DNA of 64,000 nucleotides from Ensifer sp. LC163 (lineage in GTDB: Bacteria > Pseudomonadota > Alphaproteobacteria > Rhizobiales > Rhizobiaceae), in contig NZ_MBSS01000012.1 of the NCBI RefSeq assembly GCF_001695855.1, positions 248,001-312,000 of the forward strand, read 5' to 3'. Made by a program: the position numbers and the translations under genes. Within the stretch, counting starts at the first letter, position 1, and each line of letters starts with the position of its first letter. Below are positions 9,171 to 20,128 of the stretch, in pieces. The notes under the pieces are model-generated. The model ran no database searches, was not told the origin of the DNA, and saw nothing but the letters and a program-made list of their open reading frames with translations.

Positions 9171-10109
9171 TTATTCGGCCGGGCTGACCTGTTCCGCGCG
9201 TCGCGCGCGGCTCTGCGCCAGCATGGCGCCGGAATAAATGACCAGCGCCGCCCAGATCAGTGCGAAAGCGATCAGCTTTGCCGTACCGAAGGGCTCGTGG
9301 AAGACGAAGACGGCGATTAGGAAGATCATCGTCGGCGCGATGTACTGCATGATGCCGATGGTCGAGAGCCGCAGCAGCTTGGCGCCGTTGGCATAGATCA
9401 TCAGCGGGATGGCAGTGACGATGCCGCAGGACATCAGCCACAGCACATCGGCCATGCCGGTGTCGCCGAAGTGCCCCTGGCCGGTGGCTTCGAGCCAGAT
9501 GATGTAGCCGATCGCCGGGATGCTGAGCAGCAGCACTTCGAGGAAGAAGCCCTGGTTCGGTCCGATCGGCAGCGTCTTGCGGAAGAAGGCATAAAAGCCC
9601 CAGGAAAGGCAGAGCCCGATCGACACCCAGGGCAGACCACCGGCGTCGAAAGCGAGCACCGCAACGGCGGCAGCAGCCAGCGCGATCGCCACCATCTGTG
9701 CCGGGCTCGGCTTTTCCTTCAGCAACAGAGCGCCGAGGAAAATCGAAAACAGCGGATTGATATAGTAGCCGAGCGCCGTCTCGATCGCCCGGCCCGCGCC
9801 GATCGCCCAGACATAGATGCCCCAGTTGATGGTGATGAGCACGGCCGTAAGGGCCGCCATGCGCAACATGCGCGGCGAACGAAGCGCGACTTTGACGTCT
9901 TCCGTGCGCCCGAGCCAGACCAGCACGAGGCCCGCGAGCGGAACCGACCAGACGATCCGGTGCGCCACCACTTCCGGTGCCGGGATATGGGCGATCGCCT
10001 TCATGAAGAAAGGCAGGAACCCCCAAAGCAGATAGGCCGCGAGCGCAAAGGCGAAGCCCTTGGCGGAATCGGTGTTTTCTGCGGGTAGTTTCGCGTTCGG
10101 CTCGGCCAT
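9171..10109 (-). CDS. rarD: EamA-family transporter RarD
   Basis: The 312-residue protein is made almost wholly of about ten membrane helices and belongs to the drug/metabolite transporter superfamily. The opening GFAFALAAYLLWGFLPFF and the central GRAIETALGYYINPLFS are typical of RarD. The physiological substrate of the family is not settled. It is a single gene, with the terminator shared with LOG downstream and repeats upstream. Confidence 0.88.
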   Translation of the reverse strand: MAEPNAKLPAENTDSAKGFAFALAAYLLWGFLPFFMKAIAHIPAPEVVAHRIVWSVPLAGLVLVWLGRTEDVKVALRSPRMLRMAALTAVLITINWGIYVWAIGAGRAIETALGYYINPLFSIFLGALLLKEKPSPAQMVAIALAAAAVAVLAFDAGGLPWVSIGLCLSWGFYAFFRKTLPIGPNQGFFLEVLLLSIPAIGYIIWLEATGQGHFGDTGMADVLWLMSCGIVTAIPLMIYANGAKLLRLSTIGIMQYIAPTMIFLIAVFVFHEPFGTAKLIAFALIWAALVIYSGAMLAQSRARRAEQVSPAE

Positions 10110-10167
10110 GACACTTTTCCTGATGTATTCGCCGGAGGCTATCGCGGCTATGACGCCCGCTCCGGCC

Positions 10168-10272
10168 CTAGAGGATTTCCGTTTTGGACGGAGCCGCAGA
10201 AACGCTCTATCTCTTTGTTTTTACGCATTTCCTGACGAAAAACCGCTCCGCACTTACCTGGAAATGCTCTAG
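10168..10272. repeat. Rhizobial palindromic repeat, family 2, copy 2
   Basis: The element starts and ends with CTAGAG/CTCTAG-type complementary termini and contains the shared core ctttgtttttacgcatttcc and accgctccgcactt. It lies in the spacer upstream of rarD. It is non-coding; the short frames across it are not genes. Confidence 0.7.
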
Positions 10273-10384
10273 TCGAAGGCGCAGCCTTGCCGGCCGACGA
10301 CCCCTTCCATGGGGCGTCCTACTCCAATGGCCATCAATGCACCAATTCATTTCCGTGAACGGATGGTGAATTTTGCTCATACCT

Positions 10385-10488
10385 TACAGCGCCGCGCGTC
10401 AAACATGACGCGCTAAGGACGCTGTAACACGTTAAATTTGCTGCATAATTTTTTCCTTAAATCGATTCCGATTTAAGGAATTATGCAG
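10385..10488 (+). repeat. RIME1-like repeat, copy A (104 bp)
   Basis: The element has two palindromes: tacagcg...cgctgta around the inner gcgcgtc/gacgcgc, and ctgcataatt...aattatgcag around ccttaaatcg/cgattt aagg. It matches copies at 45940 and 54243 almost base for base and in the same orientation. Two large palindromes in about 108 bp is the published description of RIME1 in Rhizobiaceae. It lies just past the 3' end of cimA. Confidence 0.8.
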
Positions 10489-10541
10489 TAGGCAGGGGAA
10501 GCGGCACCCCAGCGGGCGCCCCTGCTCTCTGAACCAGGCGT

Positions 10542-12158
10542 TTATTCGGCCGCAATCAGCCCGACATGGTCGCGGTTCTTCAACAGCTTGAAAATGATAC
10601 TGTCCATCAGCGCCTGGAAGGAGGCATCGATAATGTTGTCGGAGACGCCCACCGTCCACCAACGCGCGCCCGTGCCATCGGTCGATTCGATCAGAACGCG
10701 CGTGATCGCCTCGGTCCCGCCGTTGAGAATACGGACCTTGTAGTCCGCAAGCTCAAGGTCTTCGATCTCGGACTGGTATTTTCCGAGATCCTTGCGCAGA
10801 GCCAGGTCGAGCGCGTTGACGGGGCCGTGGCCCTCGGCGACCGACATCATGGTCTCGCCATCGACGACGACCTTGACGACCGCCTCCGACACGGTCTTCA
10901 GATGGCCGTTGGCGTCGAAGCGGCGCTCGACCATCACGCGGAAGCTTTCGACGTGGAAGAAATCCGGCACCGTTCCGAGGATGCGGCTTGCCAGAAGCGC
11001 GAAACTCGCGTCGGCACCCTCATAGGCATAGCCGGTCGCTTCGCGTTCTTTGACGATCGCGATCAGCTTGTCGAGCTTGGGATCGTCCTTGCCAACGACG
11101 ATGCCGCGACGCTTCAGGGCGTTGATGAAGTTGGCCTTGCCGCCCTGGTCCGACACCATGACCTTGCGCAGATTGCCGACGCTTTCCGGCGCGACATGCT
11201 CGTAGGTGCGCGGATCCTTCAGAAGCGCCGAGGCGTGAATGCCGGCCTTGGTGGCAAAGGCCGAGGCACCGACATAGGGCGCCTGCATGTCGGGCGAGCG
11301 GTTCAAAAGCTCGTCGAAGGCGTGGGACAGCTTCGTCAGTTCCTGCAGGCGATCGGCATCGATCGCCGTTTCGAACCGGCTGGAATAGATCTCCTTCAGT
11401 GCCAGGGTGGGAATCAGCGTCACCAGATTGGCGTTGCCGCACCGCTCGCCGATACCGTTCAGCGTCCCCTGTATCTGGCGGACGCCGGCCTCGACGGCGG
11501 CGAGCGTATTGGCGATGGCCTGCCCCGTGTCGTTATGGGCGTGAATGCCGAGATTGGCGCCCGGCACGCCGGCAGCGATGACCGCCGACACGATCTCGCG
11601 CACCTCATGCGGCTGCGTGCCGCCATTGGTATCGCAAAGCACGATCCAGCGCGCGCCGGCTTCGAAGGCGGCCTTGGCGCAGGCAAGCGCATAGGCGGGG
11701 TTCGCCTTGTAGCCGTCGAAGAAATGCTCGCAGTCGACCATCGCCTCGCGGCCGGCACCGACGACAGCGGCGACCGAAGCCCGGATATTCTCGAGGTTTT
11801 CCTCGTTGGAACAGCCGAGCGCCACCGCCACGTGGTAATCCCAGCTCTTGGCCACGAGACAGATCGCATCGCTCTTTGCCTCGAGCAAGGCTGCAAGGCC
11901 CGGATCGTTCGAAGCGGAAACGCCGGCGCGCTTGGTCATGCCGAAGGCGACGAAGGACGCCTTGTTCGTGCGCTTGCGCTTGAAGAAGTCGGTATCGGTC
12001 GGATTGGCGCCGGGGTAACCGCCTTCGACATAGTCCATGCCGAAATCGTCGAGCAGGCTGGTAATCGCGATCTTGTCCTCGACGGAAAAGTCGATGCCGG
12101 GCGTCTGCTGCCCGTCCCGTAGCGTCGTGTCGAAGAGATAGATGCGTTCCCTGGTCAT
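10542..12158 (-). CDS. cimA: (R)-citramalate synthase
   Basis: CimA condenses pyruvate with acetyl-CoA to citramalate, a threonine-independent route to 2-oxobutyrate and isoleucine. The 538-residue protein has an HMGL-like TIM barrel with LFDTTLRDGQQTPG at 8-21, the metal-site HAHND, and GTLNGIGERCGNANL. A LeuA-type allosteric dimer domain is at the C terminus (GGTEAITRVLIES region). Its length and motif set fit the CimA/LeuA2 branch (TIGR00977) rather than leucine LeuA. It starts 26 bases after the aminopeptidase gene and may be the last gene of that run. Confidence 0.9.
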   Translation of the reverse strand: MTRERIYLFDTTLRDGQQTPGIDFSVEDKIAITSLLDDFGMDYVEGGYPGANPTDTDFFKRKRTNKASFVAFGMTKRAGVSASNDPGLAALLEAKSDAICLVAKSWDYHVAVALGCSNEENLENIRASVAAVVGAGREAMVDCEHFFDGYKANPAYALACAKAAFEAGARWIVLCDTNGGTQPHEVREIVSAVIAAGVPGANLGIHAHNDTGQAIANTLAAVEAGVRQIQGTLNGIGERCGNANLVTLIPTLALKEIYSSRFETAIDADRLQELTKLSHAFDELLNRSPDMQAPYVGASAFATKAGIHASALLKDPRTYEHVAPESVGNLRKVMVSDQGGKANFINALKRRGIVVGKDDPKLDKLIAIVKEREATGYAYEGADASFALLASRILGTVPDFFHVESFRVMVERRFDANGHLKTVSEAVVKVVVDGETMMSVAEGHGPVNALDLALRKDLGKYQSEIEDLELADYKVRILNGGTEAITRVLIESTDGTGARWWTVGVSDNIIDASFQALMDSIIFKLLKNRDHVGLIAAE

Positions 12159-12184
12159 GGCTCGTTTCCAATAATACTCAGTCG

Positions 12185-13643
<1,459 letters not shown>

Positions 13644-13647
<4 letters not shown>

Positions 13648-14120
13648 CTGAACACTCCCGGTTCGTGCCACTGCTCGGTCTCGTGATCGGGATGCTGGAA
13701 GGAGATGATGCTCTCCTGCCTGCCATAGAAATCCGGATCCGTCAGCACCGGCTGGTCGAAGATGGTCTCGACCCAGGGGAGCCGCGAGGCATAATTGACC
13801 TGTATCTGCGGTGCCAGATCGCTGCGATCGTCGAAGGTCCCGATGGCAATCTCCATGCCGCCGGGATGGCGGTAGATCATCGGCGTGCCGCATTTCGGGC
13901 AGAAACCGCGATCGATATTGACCGAAGACTGGAAATAGCTCGGTTCGTCGCGCGTCCACTCGATGCCATCCTTCGGCGCCGTCACCAGCGCAGAGAAGAA
14001 GGAGCCGAACTGCTTCTGGCACATGCGGCAATGGCAGATCGACGGACGGCCGAGCTGTCCGCGAATGCGGAAACGAACCGCGCCGCATTGGCATCCGCCT
14101 GTTCTAACCGTGTCGGTCAT
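13644..14120 (-). CDS. GFA/CENP-V-family zinc protein, second in the tandem set
   Basis: The 158-residue product has zinc ligands at Cys10, Cys12, Cys29, Cys31, Cys34, Cys74 and Cys77. Between the second and third clusters it differs clearly from its neighbours (KQFGSFFSALVTAPK), and it ends with HPDHETEQW. The divergence shows that the three copies are old paralogues, not a recent duplication. It overlaps the flanking GFA genes by 4 bases at each end. Confidence 0.9.
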
Positions 14121-14608
14121 TTCATGTCCTCCGGGGGCCAGGTTTCGGTGTCATGGTCGGGGTGCTGATAGGATACAAGATCGGCAAGAAAGGACGCGGC
14201 GTCGGCATCGGCCATCGTCTCCTCGCCCGGAAGCGCAGGCACTTGGTCGACATAGGGCAACTTGCCCTCAATGCCCCACTGGATTGTCGGCACGATCCCC
14301 TGCGGTTCGTCGAAGGCGGCGATCGCCAGTGCCATGCCATCGGGCGCCTCATAGGTCAGCGGCGTGCCGCAATCGCCGCAAAAACCACGCCAGCCGAAGT
14401 TGGATGACTGGAAGCGTTTGCGCTCGCCGCGCGTCCAGGTGACATGCGCACCCCGCACCGACACCAGGGGCAGGTAGAAGTTTCCGCTCGCCTTCTGGCA
14501 CATGCGGCAATGGCAGACGGACGCGTTACCAAGAACGCCCTCGACGCGGAAGCGCACGGCACCGCATTGGCAGCCGCCGGTATGATACGGCTTGTTGTCA
14601 AGGCTCAT
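14117..14608 (-). CDS. GFA/CENP-V-family zinc protein, first in the tandem set
   Basis: The 163-residue protein has zinc-binding cysteines at 13, 15, 32, 34, 37, 77 and 80 and the terminal motif HPDHDTETW. A good ribosome site (GGAG) precedes the ATG. It begins 12 bases after the VOC gene, so VOC, three GFA genes and pip form one tightly packed leftward operon. The enzymatic role is not predictable from the sequence. Confidence 0.9.
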   Translation of the reverse strand: MSLDNKPYHTGGCQCGAVRFRVEGVLGNASVCHCRMCQKASGNFYLPLVSVRGAHVTWTRGERKRFQSSNFGWRGFCGDCGTPLTYEAPDGMALAIAAFDEPQGIVPTIQWGIEGKLPYVDQVPALPGEETMADADAASFLADLVSYQHPDHDTETWPPEDMK

Positions 14609-14620
14609 CGCGACGTCTCC

Positions 14621-15001
14621 TCAAGCCGGCGCATGGCAGACCGCCTCGATATTGTTGCCGTCGGGATCGAAGACGAAGGCGGCATAATAATCCGGATGGT
14701 AGTGCGGCCGCAGCCCCGGCTTGCCATTGTCGCGTCCGCCGGCAGACAGGGCCGCGTCGTAGAAGGCGTCGACTTCGCTGCGGCTGCGTGCGGTGAAAGC
14801 ATAATGTCGCCCCGGACCTGCGACGGCCTCGTGCAGCCAGAAGACCGGACGTTCACGACCGTAGCCGCCGACCTTGACGCCGCCGGTATGCTCCGCCGGC
14901 ACCATCATCAGGAGCGACGCTCCGAGCGGGGCGAATGCCTTGTCGTAGAACGACTTCGACTTGTCGAAGTCCGCAACCGAAATGCCCGTATGATCGATCA
15001 T
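14621..15001 (-). CDS. VOC-family (glyoxalase/bleomycin-resistance fold) protein
   Basis: The 126-residue single-domain protein starts MIDHTGISVADFDKS and ends AFVFDPDGNNIEAVCH, which are the two beta-alpha-beta-beta-beta halves of the VOC fold with a likely metal His near the start and Glu near the end. GGAGG precedes the ATG. It heads the GFA-pip run. VOC proteins include glyoxalases, dioxygenases and binding proteins; no specific substrate can be assigned. Confidence 0.87.
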   Translation of the reverse strand: MIDHTGISVADFDKSKSFYDKAFAPLGASLLMMVPAEHTGGVKVGGYGRERPVFWLHEAVAGPGRHYAFTARSRSEVDAFYDAALSAGGRDNGKPGLRPHYHPDYYAAFVFDPDGNNIEAVCHAPA

Positions 15002-15109
15002 TGCATGAACTCCTCCTTCACGCGCCCCTCCTCATGCCGCCAAGCCGCGACCGCCGTCCCCTGCCCGGACGCCACTGGCCCTCAGGCCAATCGGGAACGG
15101 CAGGCAGCT

Positions 15110-16501
15110 TCACCGCTTCACTTCCCAGGTCGTCACGCGCTCGCCCGTGACCGGGTCCTTGCCGTCCTTGAGCTGGATGCCCTGGGCCAGCAGATCGTCG
15201 CGGATCCTGTCGCCGGCAGCGAAATCCTTGGCTTTGAGCAATTCGAGACGTGTCCGCACGCGGCCATCGACTTCGTGCACGACGGCCTCGTCGAGTTCAA
15301 CGGCCTGCGGCACGATACCGAGCAACGACGCGCTTGCGGCAAAGCTGCCCCTCAGGCTCGGATCGCTCACGGCCTTCTGCGCCAGCACATGCAGCGCCTG
15401 GACGGCCGCCACCGTGTTCAGGTCGTCGGACAGCGCCGTGACGATCGCCGGATCGACCTCGCCCTTTGCCTCGCCCGGGACCGGCCATTTGGACAGCAGG
15501 TGCTCGGCCTCTTCCAGCCGCTTGATCGAGAAATCGATCGGCTCGCGGTAGTGAGTCATCAACATGGCAAGGCGCAGCACGTCGCCCGGCCATTTGCGGC
15601 CGCCGAACTTTTCGGTGTGCAGCAGTTCGTAGATGGTGACGAAGTTGCCTTCGGACTTCGACATCTTGCGGCCTTCGACCTGCAGGAAGCCGTTGTGCAT
15701 CCAGACATTCGCCATCACGTCCGTGCCGTGGGCGCAACGTGACTGGGCAATCTCGTTCTCGTGGTGCGGGAAGATGAGGTCGAGCCCGCCGCCGTGGATA
15801 TCGAAGACTTCGCCGAGATAGCGGCCGCTCATGGCAGAGCACTCGATGTGCCAACCGGGACGACCCCTGCCCCATGGGCTTTCCCAGCCGGGCTCGTGAT
15901 CGGCCGAGAGCTTCCACAGCACGAAATCGCCCGGGTGCTTCTTGTGCACCTCGACGGCGACGCGGGCGCCGGCCTGCTGCTCGTCGAGATTGCGCTTGGA
16001 AAGCTGCCCGTAGTCCGGCATCGACTTGGTATCGAACAGCACCTCGCCGCCGGCCTTGTAGGCATGGCCCTTGGCGATCAGCTTGTCGATGATGTCGATC
16101 ATCTGCGGAATGTTGTCGGTCGCGCGAGGCTGCACGTCAGGATCGAGGCAGCCGAGCGACTTGGCGTCTTCGAGAAACTGCGTCTCGGTCTTCTCGGTCA
16201 CATGCCGGATCGCCTCGTTGAGCGGCAGGCCGGGATAATCGCGCAAGGCGCGCGCGTTGATCTTGTCGTCGACGTCGGTGATGTTGCGAACATAGGTCAC
16301 CTTCGGCGCGCCATAGACATGGCGCAGCAGTCGGAAAAGAATATCGAAGACGATGACCGGACGCGCATTGCCGATATGGGCATAGTCGTAGACGGTCGGG
16401 CCGCAGACATACGTGCGGACATTGTCGGGATCGATGGGCCGGAAATCGACCTTCTCCCGCGTCAGCGTGTTGTACAGCTTAAGTGTCGGCACTCCGCCCA
16501 T
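15110..16501 (-). CDS. cysS: Cysteinyl-tRNA synthetase
   Basis: CysS charges tRNA-Cys with cysteine. The 463-residue class-I synthetase has HIGN at 42-45 and KMSKS at 279-283. Zinc ligands include Cys33 and Cys221, with HHENE near 246-250. It is of usual length. A 108-bp gap separates it from the VOC gene, so it may or may not share the transcript. Its promoter must lie in the 16502-16850 spacer. Confidence 0.97.
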   Translation of the reverse strand: MGGVPTLKLYNTLTREKVDFRPIDPDNVRTYVCGPTVYDYAHIGNARPVIVFDILFRLLRHVYGAPKVTYVRNITDVDDKINARALRDYPGLPLNEAIRHVTEKTETQFLEDAKSLGCLDPDVQPRATDNIPQMIDIIDKLIAKGHAYKAGGEVLFDTKSMPDYGQLSKRNLDEQQAGARVAVEVHKKHPGDFVLWKLSADHEPGWESPWGRGRPGWHIECSAMSGRYLGEVFDIHGGGLDLIFPHHENEIAQSRCAHGTDVMANVWMHNGFLQVEGRKMSKSEGNFVTIYELLHTEKFGGRKWPGDVLRLAMLMTHYREPIDFSIKRLEEAEHLLSKWPVPGEAKGEVDPAIVTALSDDLNTVAAVQALHVLAQKAVSDPSLRGSFAASASLLGIVPQAVELDEAVVHEVDGRVRTRLELLKAKDFAAGDRIRDDLLAQGIQLKDGKDPVTGERVTTWEVKR

Positions 16502-16914
16502 TCCAAATCTCCAATACGCATGCGACCGTCAGAAATACGGCGCCCGGGAGGCCCGCGCGTTTGTCATCTTGGATTTCGGGAGACGAAAACGGCCAGGCCA
16601 GCGAAGCGCTAGCGAATAATCTTCCGGCAGATAATGCAGGTAACCGTTTTCATGGCCACACTTATCGCGCTTCGCATGGCGCCGGTCAAGTGGTCAGCCG
16701 CATGCGAAGCACAGCCGGCTATCCAAGCGTAGGCATGGTCATGGATTTGTCATGATTTGGCTTATCTGGGATCGCGACGCGGGAAAGAGATTCGCGGTGC
16801 AGCTTGGCCCTACACCGCAGTTCCTGTCTCCGGAGAAACTGAGGAGGAGCGTCGTTGTCGCCTATGCAAGCGACAACGAGGAGTTTCCGGTCCAGGGAAA
16901 GCATCAAGGAGTGC
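16502..16914. other. Divergent intergenic region with a leader hairpin
   Basis: This spacer lies between cysS and a small rightward gene. It contains no convincing ORF. A perfect 10-bp stem, tcgttgtcgc (16852-16861) with gcgacaacga (16870-16879) and an 8-nt loop, lies about 40 bases before the small gene and would be in its leader RNA. AAGGAG at 16906-16911 is the ribosome site. Confidence 0.55.
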
Positions 16915-16920
16915 ATGCAA

Positions 16921-17067
16921 GTGAAGGCCGCCAAGACCACCGACATCGCCAAGACATCCGCCGATCTGGTTCAGCAGTACCGCCCGCTCGGCCTCAAGGC
17001 CGTGCTGGCCGCTGCCCTGCAGGTCAAGGCAAAGCCCGCCGGCAAGCTGAAGAAGCAGCCGGCATAG
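16921..17067 (+). CDS. Small conserved hypothetical protein (48 aa)
   Basis: The 48-residue product reads V/MKAAKTTDIAKTSADLVQQ then YRPLGLKAVLAAALQVK and a Lys-rich tail. I believe similar short proteins occur in other Rhizobiaceae, but I cannot name a function. GTG at 16921 sits 9 bases after AAGGAG, a better spacing than ATG 16915 (3 bases), so the GTG is preferred. The gene is convergent with the SRAP gene 13 bases away. Confidence 0.6.
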   Translation: MKAAKTTDIAKTSADLVQQYRPLGLKAVLAAALQVKAKPAGKLKKQPA

Positions 17068-17080
17068 ACACATCCGCGGA

Positions 17081-17860
17081 TCAGAACAGGGACATCTGCC
17101 CGTCGTCGGGCTTGTCCCCGTTCCTGTCGTCCTTCGCCTGTGCTTTCGGCGCCAGCTGTGGGACGATCGCCTCCTGGATATCGGGGCCTGCATTGGCAAC
17201 CTTGTTGACCTTGTCGGATACCGGGATCGCTTCGAAGTAGTCCTGCGACGCCGGCGCCATCAGATCGGCGACGTCGCGCGGCTCCTGCGTCTTGCAGTCC
17301 AGCCAGCGGGCAAAATCTTCCGGCTGGATCACGACCGGCATGCGATCGTGTATGGGCGCGATCGCAGGATTGGCGCTGGTGGTGAGGACCGCGGCGGTGT
17401 CGACTTCTGAGCCGTCTGCGGAAGACCAGGTTTCCATCAGGCCGGCAAAAGCGACGATGCCGCCTTTGCGCGGGCGGATCCAATAGGCCTGCGAGGCCTC
17501 GCCACTGCCCTTTGCGGGGCGATGCCACTCATAGAAGCCCGACGCCGGCACCAGCACGCGACGATGGCGCATCGCAGCGCGAAACGACGCCTTTTCGATC
17601 GCCGTCTCGGCGCGGGCATTGATCAGTAGCGGAAAATCCCGCGGGTCCTTGACCCAGCCAGGCGTGAAACCCCAGCGAACGAGAAGGGCCTTGCGCTCCG
17701 GCAGGTTGCTCCCCGGCCCGCCACCATCTGCAGCGACGACGACGATGATCGGCTGCGTCGGCGCAATATTGAAGCGCGCCGGAAAGTCATCGCTCTCCAG
17801 CAGGCCGAACAGCTCTATCAATTCTTCCGGGGTCGCCGTCAGCGCAAAACGTCCGCACAT
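17081..17860 (-). CDS. SOS response-associated peptidase (SRAP; YedK/HMCES family)
   Basis: SRAP proteins shield abasic sites in single-stranded DNA by forming a thiazolidine link through Cys2. The 259-residue protein starts MCGRF, giving Cys2 after Met removal. Asn81, Glu111 (SGFYEWH) and His171 (PIHDRMP) fall at the same spacing as the E. coli YedK active-site residues. The start at 17860 is required for Cys2 to be N-terminal; the longer frame to 17956 would bury it. It is divergent from the Nudix gene. Confidence 0.93.
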   Translation of the reverse strand: MCGRFALTATPEELIELFGLLESDDFPARFNIAPTQPIIVVVAADGGGPGSNLPERKALLVRWGFTPGWVKDPRDFPLLINARAETAIEKASFRAAMRHRRVLVPASGFYEWHRPAKGSGEASQAYWIRPRKGGIVAFAGLMETWSSADGSEVDTAAVLTTSANPAIAPIHDRMPVVIQPEDFARWLDCKTQEPRDVADLMAPASQDYFEAIPVSDKVNKVANAGPDIQEAIVPQLAPKAQAKDDRNGDKPDDGQMSLF

Positions 17861-17921
17861 GACATGGATGTGGCACTTCACGTAGGATGGGTCAACGATA
17901 GCGATCGAAATTGATTCCACC

Positions 17922-18389
17922 ATGCCGAAACAGCCCGAACTCGCCTCTTCCGTCATTCTCGAACGCGATGGCCGCTACCTCTTGGTGCGACGCGCCAATC
18001 CGCCGTCGGCCGATATGTACGCTTTTCCGGGCGGACGCGCCGAGCCGGGAGAAACGCCGGAGCAGACGGCCTTGCGCGAATTGCAGGAAGAGACCGGCAT
18101 TCGCGCCCGTAGCCCGGTGCTGTTCGAAACCTACGATCTGCCAGGCAAGGAATCGGAAGGACTGCATTTCTTCCTCTCCGTCTTCAGGGCGCAGGCGGAC
18201 GCGACGGCCGTCGCCGTTGCCAGCGACGATGCGGCCGGCCTCGGCTGGTTCACGCCGGACGAGATCTTTGCGCTTCCCATTCCCGACAGCGTTCGCGAAT
18301 GCGTGGAAAAACTGGCAGCTCAGGCTGCAGCAAACGCAAAGACGGGCGGACGCCTTGAAACAGCCGCCGATTCGGACTTGATGGGATGA
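17922..18389 (+). CDS. Nudix hydrolase
   Basis: The 155-residue protein has an intact Nudix box, GGRAEPGETPEQTALREL followed by QEETGI, so it should cleave a nucleoside diphosphate linked to another group. The C terminus is Ala-rich and probably flexible. The substrate is unknown. Its last four bases overlap the start of the next gene (ATGA), so the two are translationally coupled. Confidence 0.9.
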   Translation: MPKQPELASSVILERDGRYLLVRRANPPSADMYAFPGGRAEPGETPEQTALRELQEETGIRARSPVLFETYDLPGKESEGLHFFLSVFRAQADATAVAVASDDAAGLGWFTPDEIFALPIPDSVRECVEKLAAQAAANAKTGGRLETAADSDLMG

Positions 18390-18841
18390 TGACATTCGGC
18401 CCGACCATCACCCGCCTGATCGTGACAACCCTGCTGCTCGCGACGGCGACCACCGCTGTGGCGCAGAAGGCGGCGGCACCGCCGCAGGGCAAGACGGAGA
18501 CACAAGCGCCCGCCCCTGTCGTCGTCGAGGAAAAACCGACGCCCTACGACCAGAGACTGATTCGCCTCGCCGAGGTTCTCGGCTCCGTCCACTATTTGCG
18601 CAATCTCTGCGTCAAGGAGCCCGAGGATGTCTGGCGGCGCTCGATGCAGGAGCTGATCGACAAGGAAACGGCCAACGAGGAAAAACGGCGCGAGCGTATG
18701 ACCGCCGCCTTCAACCGGGGGTATCGCACCTTTGCCTCCGTTTACACGACCTGCACGCAGCAGGCGATCGTCGCCGAGCAGCGATATCGTGCCGAAGGAG
18801 CAACACTTGCGTCAGAAATCGTCGCCCGCTTTGGAAATTAG
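18386..18841 (+). CDS. TIGR02301-family secreted protein
   Basis: The 151-residue protein has a signal peptide (hydrophobic residues about 9-25, cleavage near TTAVAQ). A Pro/Ala-rich linker and a conserved domain follow (RLAEVLGSVHYLRNLC...YTTCTQQAI...RY) with two cysteines likely to pair in the periplasm. This matches the uncharacterised alphaproteobacterial family TIGR02301. It is coupled to the Nudix gene by an ATGA overlap. Confidence 0.8.
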   Translation: MMTFGPTITRLIVTTLLLATATTAVAQKAAAPPQGKTETQAPAPVVVEEKPTPYDQRLIRLAEVLGSVHYLRNLCVKEPEDVWRRSMQELIDKETANEEKRRERMTAAFNRGYRTFASVYTTCTQQAIVAEQRYRAEGATLASEIVARFGN

Positions 18842-19000
18842 CAATAAATTAACCTCTTTTCTCACGACCCCGTGTCGTTTCGGGAAAAGGCTGCTAAGTT
18901 CGTTAAGAGAGTGGTAAGAAGTGACAACCGGGTCACGGTCGTTCAGTTGAAGTTCAGCCGGACGACGTTAAAGTGAGCCACTTGCAGCAATGGAAGTCGC

Positions 19001-19270
19001 ATGGAACGAATGATGGAACCAAGCCTGACCGACATCGATGACATGATCGTCCACGAGAAAATGCAGGCAGCGCTGGAACACCAGAACGAGGCCTGGGCGG
19101 ACGGCATGGCTGATGGCATCGAGCCAGAAATCATCGCCGATGCGGCCATCGCTCTAGCCATGCGGGAAACCGTTCGGCTTCATGGTGAAGACGGTGCGGA
19201 AGCGATGCTCAATTCGCTTCGCGAGCGCATGCTCGCCGGTGAATTTTCGCCCCAACGCTCGCTTCAGTAA
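19001..19270 (+). CDS. Hypothetical acidic protein (89 aa)
   Basis: I do not recognise this protein. It is acidic and predicted largely helical (DDMIVHEKMQAALEHQNEAW; AIALAMRETVRLHG), with no signal peptide or cysteines. GGAAG lies six bases before the ATG. The next gene begins 16 bases after its stop, so the two probably form an operon. Confidence 0.65.
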   Translation: MERMMEPSLTDIDDMIVHEKMQAALEHQNEAWADGMADGIEPEIIADAAIALAMRETVRLHGEDGAEAMLNSLRERMLAGEFSPQRSLQ

Positions 19271-19286
19271 TATCAGGACTGCCCTT

Positions 19287-20057
19287 ATGAGCCGGAACCA
19301 TGCAAACCGGACCTCTCCGGTTCGCCTTGTTACGCTGCTTCTGGCCGGTGTCGCGCTGAGCGTTCCGGTTATGACGTCGCCCGCATTTGCGCTCAGCGAA
19401 TTGCAAGAGGCGCCCAATGCAATCGCGAGCGACCAGAACGCCACCCCTCCGTCAGCCGCGCCTGTGGATGACGAACCGGATCAGGAAGAAAAGATCCCGC
19501 TCGAAATCCCGATGCCGGACCCGCTGATCAACAAGTCGGCGACAGCGACGAAGGACGAACCGGCCGCCGAAGAGCCGAAGACGGTCGACCCCATCGAAGT
19601 GCTGAGCGACGTTTCCAAGATACCGGCGCCCGTGGCGCGCATGCGCGAGTTGATCGTCGAGGCGGCCGCCTCCGGCGACATCGAGCGGCTGCGGCCGCTT
19701 CTCGGCAAAGGCCCGACACAGACCCAGGTCACCGGTGTCAGCGCCGACGAGGATCCGATCGCAGCCCTGAAAAGCCTGTCGGGCGACCAGGACGGCGTCG
19801 AGATCCTGGCGATCCTGCTCGACGTGCTTTCGACCGGCTTCGTGCAGGTCGACAAGGGTACGCCGCAGGAAGCCTATGTCTGGCCCTATTTCGCCGAAAA
19901 GCCGCTGTCCTCGCTGACCGCCCCCGAAAAAGTGGACCTCTTCCGACTGGTGACGGCGGGCGATTTCGCCGACATGGAAGAATTCGGCAGCTACAACTTC
20001 TATCGCGTCGGCATCATGCCCGACGGGAAGTGGAAATTTTTCATCGCCGGCGACTGA
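19287..20057 (+). CDS. Secreted hypothetical protein (256 aa)
   Basis: The protein has a clear signal peptide (VRLVTLLLAGVALSVPV, cleavage near SPAFA). An acidic Pro-rich linker follows, then a C-terminal domain beginning near PVARMRELIVEAAASGDIER and ending YRVGIMPDGKWKFFIAGD. The domain should fold in the periplasm. I know of no assigned function. The start at 19287 is chosen because a longer frame (19182) runs through the preceding gene. Confidence 0.75.
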   Translation: MSRNHANRTSPVRLVTLLLAGVALSVPVMTSPAFALSELQEAPNAIASDQNATPPSAAPVDDEPDQEEKIPLEIPMPDPLINKSATATKDEPAAEEPKTVDPIEVLSDVSKIPAPVARMRELIVEAAASGDIERLRPLLGKGPTQTQVTGVSADEDPIAALKSLSGDQDGVEILAILLDVLSTGFVQVDKGTPQEAYVWPYFAEKPLSSLTAPEKVDLFRLVTAGDFADMEEFGSYNFYRVGIMPDGKWKFFIAGD

Positions 20058-20128
20058 GCGGCGGCGATACGCTTGCCGTTCATCCCTGAACATCCTACCT
20101 GTTCGGCAATGTGAACAGGATTCGAGCC

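Noticed and set aside
10060-10369. Two short ORFs upstream of rarD
   Set aside because: They lie across the family-2 repeat and the rarD start, with no ribosome site.
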